Made by a program: the position numbers and the translations under genes. This document shows, in pieces, positions 36,813 through 45,669 of a stretch of DNA of 64,000 nt. The notes below the pieces were generated by a model, which did not search any database, was not told the DNA's origin, and saw only the letters and a list, made by a program, of their open reading frames with translations. Within the stretch, counting starts at the first letter, position 1; every line of letters begins with the position of its first letter. The stretch is from positions 62,001-126,000 of the forward strand of contig PLWV01000013.1 of assembly GCA_003153155.1 (NCBI GenBank), in the 5' to 3' direction. The stretch is from Gallionella sp. Its GTDB lineage: Bacteria; Pseudomonadota; Gammaproteobacteria; Burkholderiales; Gallionellaceae.

Positions 36813-36963
36813 GGCCTGGTAGCTCAGTCGGTATAACCAGCCTGCGTGTGTTGTTGGGGCTTTAGCCCCTTACAACCACGGCGTACCCCTTGCGGGTGTA
36901 CTTGGTGAGTGTTTTTTCTCACCTAGTCGAATGGCTAGTAGTTCCTTCAGAGCAGAGGATTGA
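36813..36963 (+). pseudogene. tRNA-Phe gene interrupted by a hairpin-repeat element
   Basis: The first 21 bases (36813-36833) are identical to the 5' end of the intact tRNA-Phe at 37148. The sequence then leaves the tRNA for 116 bases and returns exactly in register with GAGCAGAGGATTGA (36950-36963). Beyond that it departs again, in the anticodon. Possible further tRNA-like bases (AAAATCCT) occur at about 37106. It cannot give a working tRNA. Confidence 0.8.
36834..36949 (+). repeat. Hairpin-repeat family element inserted in tRNA-Phe (copy E)
   Basis: It starts TAACCAGCC and ends AATGGCTAGTAGTTCCTTCA, the family's termini. The interior holds other hairpins: GGGGCTTTAGCCCC, the palindrome GTACCCCTTGCGGGTGTAC, and GGTGAG with CTCACC before CTAGTCG. 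No target duplication is visible at the edges. Confidence 0.7.
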
Positions 36964-37147
36964 CAACACGCTGCGTAGCGGCTTGTTGCGGCGGAGATTA
37001 ACCTTAAGGTTATGTCCTAGCCACAACAAATAGCGAAGCAGCTTGTTGCGGTGCAGGCTAACTTGCAACGCAAGTTAAGCTTGGCAAAAGCCAAGCGGCC
37101 GAAACCAAAATCCTCGTACGGGATGCAATGTTGTATTTGAAAAATTT
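36964..37147. other. Palindrome-rich spacer before intact tRNA-Phe
   Basis: It contains TAACCTTAAGGTTA, AACTTGCAACGCAAGTT and CTTGGCAAAAGCCAAG, three short perfect palindromes. No gene is seen; it may be a second repeat cluster inserted in the anticodon region of the broken tRNA. Confidence 0.5.
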
Positions 37148-37223
37148 GGCCTGGTAGCTCAGTCGGTAGAGCAGAGGATTGAAAATCCTTGTGTCGGTGG
37201 TTCGATTCCGCCCCGGGCCACCA
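37148..37223 (+). tRNA. tRNA-Phe (GAA)
   Basis: A 76-nt cloverleaf: acceptor GGCCTGG with CCGGGCC, D arm with AGTCGGTAGAGC, anticodon stem AGGAT/ATCCT with loop holding GAA, T arm GGTTCGATTCC region, discriminator A and encoded CCA. Anticodon GAA reads UUC/UUU. Confidence 0.96.
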
Positions 37224-37294
37224 AATATATGGGGTTGCAGAGATGCAGCCCTTTTTCATTTCCGCGTAATAGTTGCGCGAAAGAAAGCAGCCTA

Positions 37295-38938
37295 ATGAGC
37301 AACTCTGCAGAAGAAACAAGCTCCAGCACCCCATCAGCCAGTTCTGAGGGTATCGTGCGCGAAGTCAAACGCCGCCGCACTTTTGCGATCATCTCCCACC
37401 CAGATGCGGGCAAGACCACGCTCACCGAAAAACTGTTGCTGTTCGGCGGCGCGATCCAGATGGCGGGCACGGTGAAGGCACGCAAGAGCGGTCGCCATGC
37501 CACTTCCGACTGGCTGGAGATCGAGAAGCAGCGCGGCATTTCGGTGGCCAGTTCGGTGATGCAATTCACCTACGACGATTGCGTGATCAATCTGCTCGAC
37601 ACTCCCGGTCACCAGGATTTTTCCGAGGATACCTATCGCGTGCTGACCGCTGTGGATGCGGCGGTGATGGTGGTGGACGCGGCCAAGGGCGTGGAAGAAC
37701 AGACCATCAAGCTGCTCGAAGTATGCCGTTTGCGTAACACGCCCATCATCACCTTCATCAACAAGATGGACCGCGAAGTGCGTGATCCGCTGGAAGTGCT
37801 GGACGAAATCGAGTCGGTGCTGAAAATAAAATGCGCGCCGGTGACCTGGCCGATCGGCATGGGCAAGCGCTTTCAGGGCGTGTATCACTTGCTGAATGAC
37901 GAAGTGCTGCACTTTTTGCCGGGCGAAGCAAAGGCCGGGCAAGAAGTAGAAGTATTGCAAGGCGCGCAAATCGAACAACTGGCCAAGCTGTGCCCGAGCG
38001 AGATGAAGACCATGCGCGATGAGACCGAATTAGTCAGCGGCGCGGGCGTGTCGTTCGATTTGCAGGAGTTTCTCAGCGGGCAACAATCCCCGGTGTTCTT
38101 CGGTTCCGGTATCAACAACTTCGGTGTGCGTGAAGTCTTGCGCGCCCTGGTGGATTGGGCGCCTTCACCGTTGCCGCGCGCCACCGATGTGCGCATGGTG
38201 CAACCGACCGAGCCTGCCTTCACCGGCTTCGTGTTCAAGATACAGGCCAACATGGACCCGAATCACCGCGACCGCATCGCCTTTCTGCGCGTGTGTTCCG
38301 GTCGTTACAGCTCGGGCATGAAGGTCAAACATCGCCGCACCGGCAAGGAAATGAAACTCGCCAACGCGGTGACGTTCATGGCCAACGAACGCACGCGCAT
38401 GGATGAGGCCTACGCGGGCGACATCATCGGTATCCACAATCACGGCCAGCTACAGATCGGCGATGTGCTCACCGAAGGTGAAGCGCTCACTTTCAAAGGC
38501 ATCCCCTACTTCGCACCCGAACTGTTCAGCCGCGCGCGGCTGCGCGACCCGATGAAGGCCAAGCAGTTGCAGAAAGGCTTGCGCCAACTGGGCGAAGAAG
38601 GCGCGGTGCAAGTGTTCGAGCCGCTACTGGATACCACGCCGCTGATCGGCGCGGTGGGTCAACTGCAATTTGAAGTGGTCGAGCATAGGTTGAAATCAGA
38701 ATACGGCGTGGACGCGGTGTTCGAGCGCGCCGGTATCCACACCGCACGCTGGGTGACCTGCCCGGATGCCGCGCATCTGAATGAGTTCGTGAAAGCCAAC
38801 CAAAGCCGCTTGGCGCGCGATGTGGACGGCAACTACGCCTACCTCGCCGACACCGGCGTGAACCTGCGCCTCGCTCAAGAGCGTTGGCCGAAAGTGCAGT
38901 TCCACGCCACGCGTGAGCATGGGCAACAACTCGGCTAG
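37295..38938 (+). CDS. prfC: Peptide chain release factor 3
   Basis: RF3 is a GTPase that recycles RF1/RF2 from the ribosome after termination. G motifs: [31 protein letters not shown] and NKMDR. I choose ATG 37295, giving 547 residues with a Ser/Glu-rich N-terminal extension of about 20 residues before [15 protein letters not shown] diverged copy of its 3' end is at 41970-42069. Confidence 0.96.
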   Translation: MSNSAEETSSSTPSASSEGIVREVKRRRTFAIISHPDAGKTTLTEKLLLFGGAIQMAGTVKARKSGRHATSDWLEIEKQRGISVASSVMQFTYDDCVINLLDTPGHQDFSEDTYRVLTAVDAAVMVVDAAKGVEEQTIKLLEVCRLRNTPIITFINKMDREVRDPLEVLDEIESVLKIKCAPVTWPIGMGKRFQGVYHLLNDEVLHFLPGEAKAGQEVEVLQGAQIEQLAKLCPSEMKTMRDETELVSGAGVSFDLQEFLSGQQSPVFFGSGINNFGVREVLRALVDWAPSPLPRATDVRMVQPTEPAFTGFVFKIQANMDPNHRDRIAFLRVCSGRYSSGMKVKHRRTGKEMKLANAVTFMANERTRMDEAYAGDIIGIHNHGQLQIGDVLTEGEALTFKGIPYFAPELFSRARLRDPMKAKQLQKGLRQLGEEGAVQVFEPLLDTTPLIGAVGQLQFEVVEHRLKSEYGVDAVFERAGIHTARWVTCPDAAHLNEFVKANQSRLARDVDGNYAYLADTGVNLRLAQERWPKVQFHATREHGQQLG

Positions 38939-39003
38939 CTTACATTCTTAATAACGACCGTGCTCAGCCACACGCTTCAGCGCGAAGTCAGGAAACAACA
39001 CCC

Positions 39004-39633
39004 TCATTGATACAGACCTGGAAACTGCTTGCGCAATTGCGTCAGTTTGGGTTGGTCGTACATCACGATATAAGGTTTATACGGGTGCAGTGCCAGAAAG
39101 TTCTGGTGGTAATCCTCGGCCGGATAGAACTGCGTGAGCGGAACGACCTGGGTGACGATTGCAGAGGGGAAAGTGTGCGCAGCTGTAAATTGCTGGATCT
39201 GGCGTTGCGCGACTTGCTGCTGCTCGGTGTTGATGAAAAAAATCGCCGAGCGGTACTGACTGCCGACATCCGGGCCTTGGCGATTGAGTTCCGTCGGATC
39301 GTGCGCTACGCTGAAAAATACTTGCAGCAGTTGTTGATAGGATACCTGCGCCGGATTGAAACGGACGCGCACCGATTCGGCATGTCCGGTATCGCCATCG
39401 CTGACTTGCTCGTAATGCGCGGTGGCCGCGCTGCCACCGGCATAACCGGATACCACCTCGGACACGCCCCTGACGTGCTTGAACACCGCATCCACACCCC
39501 AGAAGCAACCACCTGAGAATACCGCCGTTTGTTCGGCTGGTGCTGCGGTGGCGTTGGATAGAGAGTACAGGCCGAGCATGAGGCACAAGCTGCCGCTGAA
39601 TAAATAACTACGGATGAGTTTGATGATTAGCAT
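39004..39633 (-). CDS. msrA: Exported peptide-methionine (S)-S-oxide reductase
   Basis: MsrA reduces methionine-S-sulfoxide in proteins. The catalytic GCFWG follows a signal peptide (hydrophobic residues 8-28, ending ATA), so the enzyme is periplasmic. GYAGG, GHAESV and DPTELNRQGPDVGSQYRS are typical. It is last in a minus-strand run msrB, dipZ, msrA, which forms a periplasmic methionine-repair set. Confidence 0.94.
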   Translation of the reverse strand: MLIIKLIRSYLFSGSLCLMLGLYSLSNATAAPAEQTAVFSGGCFWGVDAVFKHVRGVSEVVSGYAGGSAATAHYEQVSDGDTGHAESVRVRFNPAQVSYQQLLQVFFSVAHDPTELNRQGPDVGSQYRSAIFFINTEQQQVAQRQIQQFTAAHTFPSAIVTQVVPLTQFYPAEDYHQNFLALHPYKPYIVMYDQPKLTQLRKQFPGLYQ

Positions 39634-39650
39634 GATGACACTCCTTGAAA

Positions 39651-41351
39651 TCAGCCAAAGGTGAAGGCAAACGCCTCTGCATCGGTATCTAAAAATTCAA
39701 TGCGAAAGGTGTGAACTGCAATTTTTCCGCTTTGCCGGATGAGCTGGTACAGCCGCTGTTCGCGGATCACGCCGTTGCCCTGCGCATCAATATCCGCGCC
39801 GTGATCCGCATCGGGGGCGGCGCTATCCAGCGTGACCTTGAAGCGTACCGGCTTGCCATTGCGCGAGCCCAGCACCAAATGCAAATCGCGTCCTTGAAAG
39901 CGGTAACTGATCGCACCGCCGGATGCCTGCACAGCGGCTGCTTCGGCAGATACCCGCCACTTGCCGCTCAACGCCCATTGGTTCAGTTTGAGCGCGCGCG
40001 GTGCGCTGTATTGCGCCGCAACATCCTGCTTGATTGCCTCGGGTGAAACCAGATTCTGCTGGCGCGCATAACCCAGATAGGTTTCCGGCGAGCGTTCCAT
40101 ATCCGCAGCGGCAGCCGTTGCACCTGTCCCCGCCACTTGCACCAATCCATCGTTCATCGCCAGCACGCCCTGATGTGCTTCTTTGAGCAGGGTTTGTATC
40201 ATAAGCTCGGTTTCCTGATACGCGCCTTCGCCGAAGTGTTGATGACGAATCCGGCCTTGCGCGTCGATCAAATAATGCGCCGGCCAATATTCGTTTTTGT
40301 ACGCATTCCAGATCGTGTATTGGTTATCCATCGCCACCGGATAAGTGATGCCCAGGTCGCGGATTGCCTGTTCGACATTGTGAGCATCCTTTTCAAAAGC
40401 GAACTCTGGCGCATGCACGCCGATGATCATCAAACCCTGGTCGCGATATTTTTCATTCCAGGCTTTCAGGTAAGGCAGGGTGCGCAAACAGTTGATACAC
40501 GAGTATGTCCAGAAATCCACCAGCACCACTTTGCCCCGCAACATCTCGCCGGTCAGCGGCGGCGAATTGAACCACTGCGTCGCTCCGGTCAAAGACGGAG
40601 CCATACGGCTATCAGCGGAACTTGCCATGCCGGGTTGCCTGGCCAATTGCGAAATCAGTTGTTGCTCGGTATTCGCAGTACTCAAAAAAGTGAACTGCGA
40701 CAGGAAGCGCGTATCCCAGCCCAGTGCGATGACCACTACACCGCCCAACACGGCGACCCCCAAGCCACGCCGCAACCATTCCTCTGCACCCAGCCCGCGT
40801 TTCATCAGGCTGAACACCCGCCCTCCCGCCAGTAAGGCTACCGCCAGCGAAGTCGCCGCGCCGGCAGCGAACACCAACAGCAACAGCGCGCTGTATAGAT
40901 TCGCGCCGTTCAATGCCGCGCCTGCCAATACCAGGCCCAAGATCGGCCCGGCACAGGGAGCCCATAAAAAACCGACCGCAACACCCAACAACAGCGAACC
41001 TTTGAGGCTGGTTTGCTGGTCGGCGCGCTGTTGCAAGCGCCCGCCGAAGGCAACGAATGGGCGCATCAGGCGTTCCGACAAAGCCGGGAAAATCAGCGCC
41101 AATCCCATCAGCAATAACAGCAACATCGCCGCATAGCGGCCATATTGATTCAATGCGATCAGCCAAGCGCCACCGACTGCCGCGAGACTGGCGAGCAACG
41201 TGAATGTCGCCGCCATGCCGAACAATATCGGCAAGCCGGAACGTCGAAACGATTGATCCGAGCGGGCAAAAATGAAGGGCAATACCGGCAACACGCACGG
41301 ACTGAAGATAGTCAACACACCGCCGAGGTACGCCAAAACAAAGATCAGCAT
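39651..41351 (-). CDS. DipZ-like thiol-disulfide transporter (CcdA domain plus thioredoxin domain)
   Basis: A 566-residue membrane protein. About six N-terminal helices form a CcdA/DsbD-beta-like unit with cysteines in FSPCVLPVLPFI and WAPCAGPILG. A periplasmic thioredoxin-like domain (about 265-400) has the CINC motif in DFWTYSCINCLRTLPYL, and the C-terminal part is a beta-rich DipZ-type domain. It should carry electrons from cytoplasmic thioredoxin to periplasmic partners; the msrA and msrB neighbours are the obvious clients. Confidence 0.9.
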   Translation of the reverse strand: MLIFVLAYLGGVLTIFSPCVLPVLPFIFARSDQSFRRSGLPILFGMAATFTLLASLAAVGGAWLIALNQYGRYAAMLLLLLMGLALIFPALSERLMRPFVAFGGRLQQRADQQTSLKGSLLLGVAVGFLWAPCAGPILGLVLAGAALNGANLYSALLLLVFAAGAATSLAVALLAGGRVFSLMKRGLGAEEWLRRGLGVAVLGGVVVIALGWDTRFLSQFTFLSTANTEQQLISQLARQPGMASSADSRMAPSLTGATQWFNSPPLTGEMLRGKVVLVDFWTYSCINCLRTLPYLKAWNEKYRDQGLMIIGVHAPEFAFEKDAHNVEQAIRDLGITYPVAMDNQYTIWNAYKNEYWPAHYLIDAQGRIRHQHFGEGAYQETELMIQTLLKEAHQGVLAMNDGLVQVAGTGATAAAADMERSPETYLGYARQQNLVSPEAIKQDVAAQYSAPRALKLNQWALSGKWRVSAEAAAVQASGGAISYRFQGRDLHLVLGSRNGKPVRFKVTLDSAAPDADHGADIDAQGNGVIREQRLYQLIRQSGKIAVHTFRIEFLDTDAEAFAFTFG

Positions 41352-41357
41352 GATGTG

Positions 41358-41903
41358 TCAGATCCGTTTGGGTTTCGGCACAAAGCGCATCGCCACCGTA
41401 TTCATGCAATAGCGCAAGCCGGTTGGTTTCGGGCCATCGTCAAACACATGGCCGAGGTGTGCATCACACAACGTACATTGCACCTCGGTGCGCGGCATGC
41501 CGAACAGGTGATCGGCAATTTCGCGCACATTCTCAGGCGCGATCGGCTGCCAGAAACTCGGCCAACCCGTACCTGAATCGTATTTAGTCTTGGCATCAAA
41601 CAGTGCGTTGTCGCAACACACGCAACGATATAACCCAGGCTCATGCCTGTCGTAGCCCGGCTGTGAAAACGCCCGCTCCGTGCCCTGCTCGCGCGTCACC
41701 TGGTAAGCCAGAGGCGATAGCCGCTTTTTCCATTCGGCATCCTTGCGGACCCTGGATAAGGTAGCGCGGCCCATGGCTTTCCCATCATCGGAAAATTGCA
41801 CCACGGTCACTTGGTCGTTGCCGGATGCTTCGCCGGCAAACGAGCGTGTCGCCAAGGCCATAGTGATTCCTGATAGTGCGAATAAGAAATGTCTGCGTTG
41901 CAT
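41358..41903 (-). CDS. msrB: Exported peptide-methionine (R)-S-oxide reductase
   Basis: MsrB reduces methionine-R-sulfoxide. Start 41903 (MQRRHFLFALSGITMALATR) has AGGAGG eight bases upstream and shows a Tat-like signal (RRHFL). Zinc-binding pairs CVCC and CTLC are present, GTGWPSFWQPI is typical, and the catalytic Cys is in GLRYCMNTVAMRF. Followed six bases later by dipZ. Confidence 0.93.
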   Translation of the reverse strand: MQRRHFLFALSGITMALATRSFAGEASGNDQVTVVQFSDDGKAMGRATLSRVRKDAEWKKRLSPLAYQVTREQGTERAFSQPGYDRHEPGLYRCVCCDNALFDAKTKYDSGTGWPSFWQPIAPENVREIADHLFGMPRTEVQCTLCDAHLGHVFDDGPKPTGLRYCMNTVAMRFVPKPKRI

Positions 41904-41969
41904 AATGCGTTCCTCCTGCTCATTAGTCTTGTCCAAGGTGCAAACCTTACACCCAGATTGGGTTTTTGC

Positions 41970-42069
41970 TTAGCGAATCGTGGATGGTAACTACATCCAA
42001 CTTCAGTTGGAACACTGGCCGGAAATACAGTTCCACGCTGCACGCGAACATGGTCAACAATTGGGCTGA
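41970..42069 (+). pseudogene. Remnant of a second prfC 3' end
   Basis: VDGNYIQLQLEHWPEIQFHA then AREHGQQLG and stop aligns with the RF3 C-terminus (VDGNY ... [18 protein letters not shown]), with many silent changes and a frame slip upstream. It is not a recent copy of 37295-38938. The preceding ~65 bases to msrB hold no gene. Confidence 0.75.
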
Positions 42070-42190
42070 GAAGTGCTGAACCAAAAGGTTTGCCGTTATT
42101 TTGACTAGCCTTTCTATTCGCGAAGCATCGTCTGAATGGACAATATCGATTAAAGCAATGTCCGCACCGGCAATTACAGTTAGTCCAAAT

Positions 42191-42468
42191 ATGGCCCAAC
42201 TCGAGATCAGGAACGTCACACGCCGCTTCGACGATTTCATCGCAATGGACGATGTCAGCCTGAATATCGAGGCGGGCGAATTCTTCACGCTGCTCGGGCC
42301 CTCCGGCTGCGGCAAGACCACCCTGCTGCGCATGATCGCCGGTTTCGATCTGCCCGATGGCGGGCAGATTCTGCTGGATGGCAAAGACCTTGCCGATACC
42401 TCCCGGAAAAGCGCCCGATACATACCGTGTTCCAGAGCTATGCGCTGTTCCCGCATATGACGGTGGAG
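42191..42468 (+). pseudogene. potA: Truncated, frameshifted potA (polyamine ABC ATPase)
   Basis: [20 protein letters not shown] and the Walker [21 protein letters not shown] are clear PotA N-terminus. At about 42399 one base is out of register: the frame goes from ADTS to read-through, while [20 protein letters not shown] continues in another frame. It stops at TVE, without signature or Walker B motifs. Non-functional. Confidence 0.85.
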
Positions 42469-42487
42469 ACGCAATGCGCGTGCCGCG

Positions 42488-42935
42488 TGGTGCAGGACTA
42501 CTACTCCGACAACGAGGAAATGCTCGCCAAGCTGGCCGCCGGTGCGAGCGGTTACGACCTGATCGTGCCGGCCGGCAATGTGGTGGAATCGCTGATCCGG
42601 CAGAAAATTCCGCATCGTCTCCAGCATCCCCAAAGAAGGCGCGGTGCTGGCGCTGGATTCGATGGTGCTGCACAAGAGCGGCCCGCGTCCCGACCTCGCA
42701 CACCGCTTCATTAATTTCATGCTGGACGGGCACAACTCTGCCGAACTCACCAACCTGATCGGTTCCGGCAATCCCAACCGCGACGCGCTGCAATACATTA
42801 ATCCGGAAATCGCGCAAAACCCCGCGGTGTTTCCCGACCGCGCAACAAGCGCGGCTGGAAATGCTGCGCGATCTGGACCGCCATCAACGCCGCGTGCTGT
42901 CGCGCATCTGGACCAAAATAAAACTGGGATGATTG
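42488..42935 (+). pseudogene. potD: potD fragments fused behind potA remnant
   Basis: VVQDYYSDNEEMLAKLAAG then SGYDLIVPAGN matches an internal PotD (spermidine/putrescine-binding protein) segment. After SLIRQ the sequence jumps and changes frame to SIPKEGAVLALDSMVLHKSG and DLAHRFINFMLDG, the C-terminal part. potB and potC are absent, so a large deletion joined potA to potD, with further deletions inside. Confidence 0.85.
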
Positions 42936-43071
42936 CTACCCGTGCATCGTAAACCCTCACGCGGGATGCTGAATTTTTTGTAAACGGAACTTATTAATGC
43001 TGCGGCATCCGGCCACCAAAAATACGTGTCTATCCGGCTTCGCAGTTCAACCATGGCAGGCAACCTGAATG

Positions 43072-44583
43072 TCACATATTGAAAAAACGAACCCGATTGC
43101 GGCCGCTTTCTTTAGCTTGATACATCACCATATCGGCCCGTTCAAGAAGGTCAGCCGGCCTGTATTCGTGATTGATGAACATCACCACCCCAATGCTTGA
43201 CGTGCAATGATATTCGACGGTAGTTTCCGTATCGCCTTTATGCTGAAGTGCCAGCGCATAAGGTTTGGCAAGAATGACGCGAATTTTTTCAGCAACGATA
43301 CCGGTTTGAACAATGGAAGATTTTTGATCGGTATCCAGTTCGCTGAGCATCACCACGAACTCATCACCACCGAAACGCGCGACAGTATCCATTTCACGAA
43401 CGCAACTGCTAATGCGGCGTGCCACTTCCCTCAATAGCGAGTCGCCCGCACTATGCCCATAATGATCATTAAGCGGTTTGAAATTGTCCATATCCAGGAA
43501 CATCAGTGCGCCATAACGGCCACTGCGTTTGCTGGCGGCCATGGCCTGGTTCAGCCTGTCATCTAACATGTGGCGATTGGGCAGCTGCGTCAATGTGTCA
43601 TAGAAAGCCAGATTTCGAATTTGCTCCTCGACCTGTTTGCGCTCGGTGATGTCACGGGATACGACGACTACACGCAATGCATGGCCCCGACTGTTTCTGA
43701 TCAGCTCACCGCAGGATTCCATGTGACGGATACTGCCATCAGCCAGCACGAAGCGATATTCTGTCCGAAGGCTGATGCCGGTTTGTACGGTTTCCTTGAA
43801 CACACGTTTGACACGCTCCCGGTCATCCGGATGTATCTCGGCGAAGGAGTCTGTACCCTTCATATCTTCAGGATCGCCAAAAAGCCGGGCGTATGACGGG
43901 CTGTTGTAGAGCCGTCGTCCTTCCAGATCAAGCACCGCGATAAAATCCTCGATATTCTCGGCGATCATGCGAAAGAATTCTTCCTGCTCGCGCACTGCCT
44001 GCTCGGTGCGCTTGCGCTCAGCGATGTCAGACAACACGATGCGCACCACGGGTAATTTGTCATCCCTCAGCAGGCGCAGGCTATCCAGCTGAACTTGTAG
44101 ACGCGACCCATCACCACGCAAAATGACCAGTTCGCAAGTCAGTTTGTCATCGCGCTGCAGTACGCTCATGAAATATCGATACCAGTGATCGCGGTCTTCC
44201 GGAGCGATGAAAGCGGCGAAGCGGTGGCGCAGCAATTTGCCACGCTCGTCTCCCAACAGAGTAGCGCCAGCGAGATTGATTTCGTCGATCAGAGCCTCGC
44301 GGCTAAGAATGATATAGCCGACGGGCGCGAAGTCATAGAAGTCGACGTAACGGTCGCGGGATTCTTCTATGCTGACCTGAGCGCGCCTCAACTCATCGTT
44401 CTGCATTTCAAGCTCGATTTGGCGTACCTGAAGTTCATGAAGGATTTCCTCGACTGGACGAGTCGGGGTATCTGCAGGCGGCATTTGTGCCAGTTTCCTC
44501 TCAGCCGCCGCCCGTAACGTGCAGGCGAATTGCGCCTCGGCTTCTGCCTTCAGCACGTCCTGTTCGTCTGGCTTGTTGGTCAT
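43072..44583 (-). CDS. PAS-PAS diguanylate cyclase
   Basis: A cytoplasmic protein of about 503 residues from ATG 44583 (MTNKPDEQDVLKAEAEAQF; GAGGTG five bases upstream). Two PAS domains (about 75-190 and 205-320, the first with YDFAPVGYIILS) precede a GGDEF domain. The active site RFGGDEF is intact and a REMD I-site lies five residues before it, so it should make c-di-GMP with product inhibition. No EAL domain. The neighbouring response regulator is broken, so signalling context may be lost. Confidence 0.93.
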   Translation of the reverse strand: MTNKPDEQDVLKAEAEAQFACTLRAAAERKLAQMPPADTPTRPVEEILHELQVRQIELEMQNDELRRAQVSIEESRDRYVDFYDFAPVGYIILSREALIDEINLAGATLLGDERGKLLRHRFAAFIAPEDRDHWYRYFMSVLQRDDKLTCELVILRGDGSRLQVQLDSLRLLRDDKLPVVRIVLSDIAERKRTEQAVREQEEFFRMIAENIEDFIAVLDLEGRRLYNSPSYARLFGDPEDMKGTDSFAEIHPDDRERVKRVFKETVQTGISLRTEYRFVLADGSIRHMESCGELIRNSRGHALRVVVVSRDITERKQVEEQIRNLAFYDTLTQLPNRHMLDDRLNQAMAASKRSGRYGALMFLDMDNFKPLNDHYGHSAGDSLLREVARRISSCVREMDTVARFGGDEFVVMLSELDTDQKSSIVQTGIVAEKIRVILAKPYALALQHKGDTETTVEYHCTSSIGVVMFINHEYRPADLLERADMVMYQAKESGRNRVRFFNM

Positions 44584-44593
44584 GAGCACCTCA

Positions 44594-45092
44594 TTACAGT
44601 TTTTCCTGTATGGTATATCGCACCAGTTCCGCAACACTTTTCAAACCAAGCTTGTTGAGCAGATTATTTTGTGTGTGCTGACCGTTTTGTCGCTGATAGC
44701 AAGTTCTTTAGCAATTTCCTTGATGTTTTTTCCATCCATGATCAGGTGAAATATCTGCCTTTCCCGGTCGGACAAAATAAGTTCAATAGGGTTTTGCTCT
44801 ATTGGACCGGGTAAAAACGCGATCTGCTCGGCCGTTGCCGGGCTGAGGTATTTGCCTGTTGTGCTGACTTTACGAATAGCTTCCAGCCAAGTCTGTGGCA
44901 TGCAGTCCTTGCAGATGTACCAGATGCGCCTGCTCTCAAGGCGCGCAACACCACCCGTGTTTCATTATGCATGCTGAGCACCAGAATACGCAGACCGGGA
45001 TAGGAACTCCTGACTCTACTGATTAACTCCGTCCCGCATCGGCCGGGCATGATCAGATCGAGCAACAGCATATCCGCGAAGGTGGTGTGCAC
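44594..45092 (-). pseudogene. Frameshifted LuxR-type response regulator
   Basis: The receiver part (DMLLLDLIMPGRCGTELISR, LVLSMHNE, ALRAGASG) and a LuxR/NarL HTH part (LSDRERQIFHLIMDGKNIKE, LAISDKTVSTHK) lie in different frames. The break after GASG and a one-base loss after STHK, where NNLLNKLGLKSVAELVRYTI is recoverable, disrupt it. The receiver N-terminus is missing. It abuts the diguanylate cyclase start. Confidence 0.82.
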
Positions 45093-45148
45093 GCAATTGA
45101 ACCACTACCCGGCTTCATCTATGGTACGCCAATTAATGCAAGCTTGAT

Positions 45149-45583
45149 ATGGCGCTCCGTGTTGCTTCCCGGCAACTGGATATCATCATGCAGTTATCAG
45201 TCATGGATGCGGAAAATATGGAGTTTGAAGTCAGCAGCTTTGACAAGGTGATCGCCATGTATGTAGCATCTGTCGTGCCTGATCCGGAACGACTCGTCGA
45301 TGAGATGCGCAGGGTGTGCAAGCCGAATGGCCGGATTATTTTTGTGAATCACTTCCATAGCCGGAACCCCTTGTTTGGGGCTTTCGAAAGCCTCCTTGCT
45401 CCGTTATCGGCGCAACTTGGCTTTCGCCCCGATTTTTCGCTGGACCGATTCCTGGACGAAACCGGGCTGAAGACAACTAACATTCATCCGGTGAATATTT
45501 TTCATTTTTGCACCATGGTGGAGGCCAGCAACAACAAGCAATTCCTCTCTGAGATTATGGCGCCAGTCTGCGCAATGTCATAG
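45149..45583 (+). pseudogene. 5'-truncated phospholipid N-methyltransferase (pmtA-like)
   Basis: 144 residues matching the C-terminal two-thirds of PmtA-type phosphatidylethanolamine N-methyltransferases: VMDAENMEFEVSSFDKVIAM, YVASVVPDPERLVDEMRRV, IIFVNHFHSRNPLFG. The SAM-binding glycine motif and N-terminus are missing. The in-frame ATG at 45149 is probably accidental. It would not be an active methyltransferase. Confidence 0.75.
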
Positions 45584-45669
45584 AGGGGCCGGATTTAACA
45601 AGTATGTTAGCGGGTCATGGCAGGCAGATTCGGTGGTAGCATCACGGCATGATTGCGAGGAGCAAAGGC

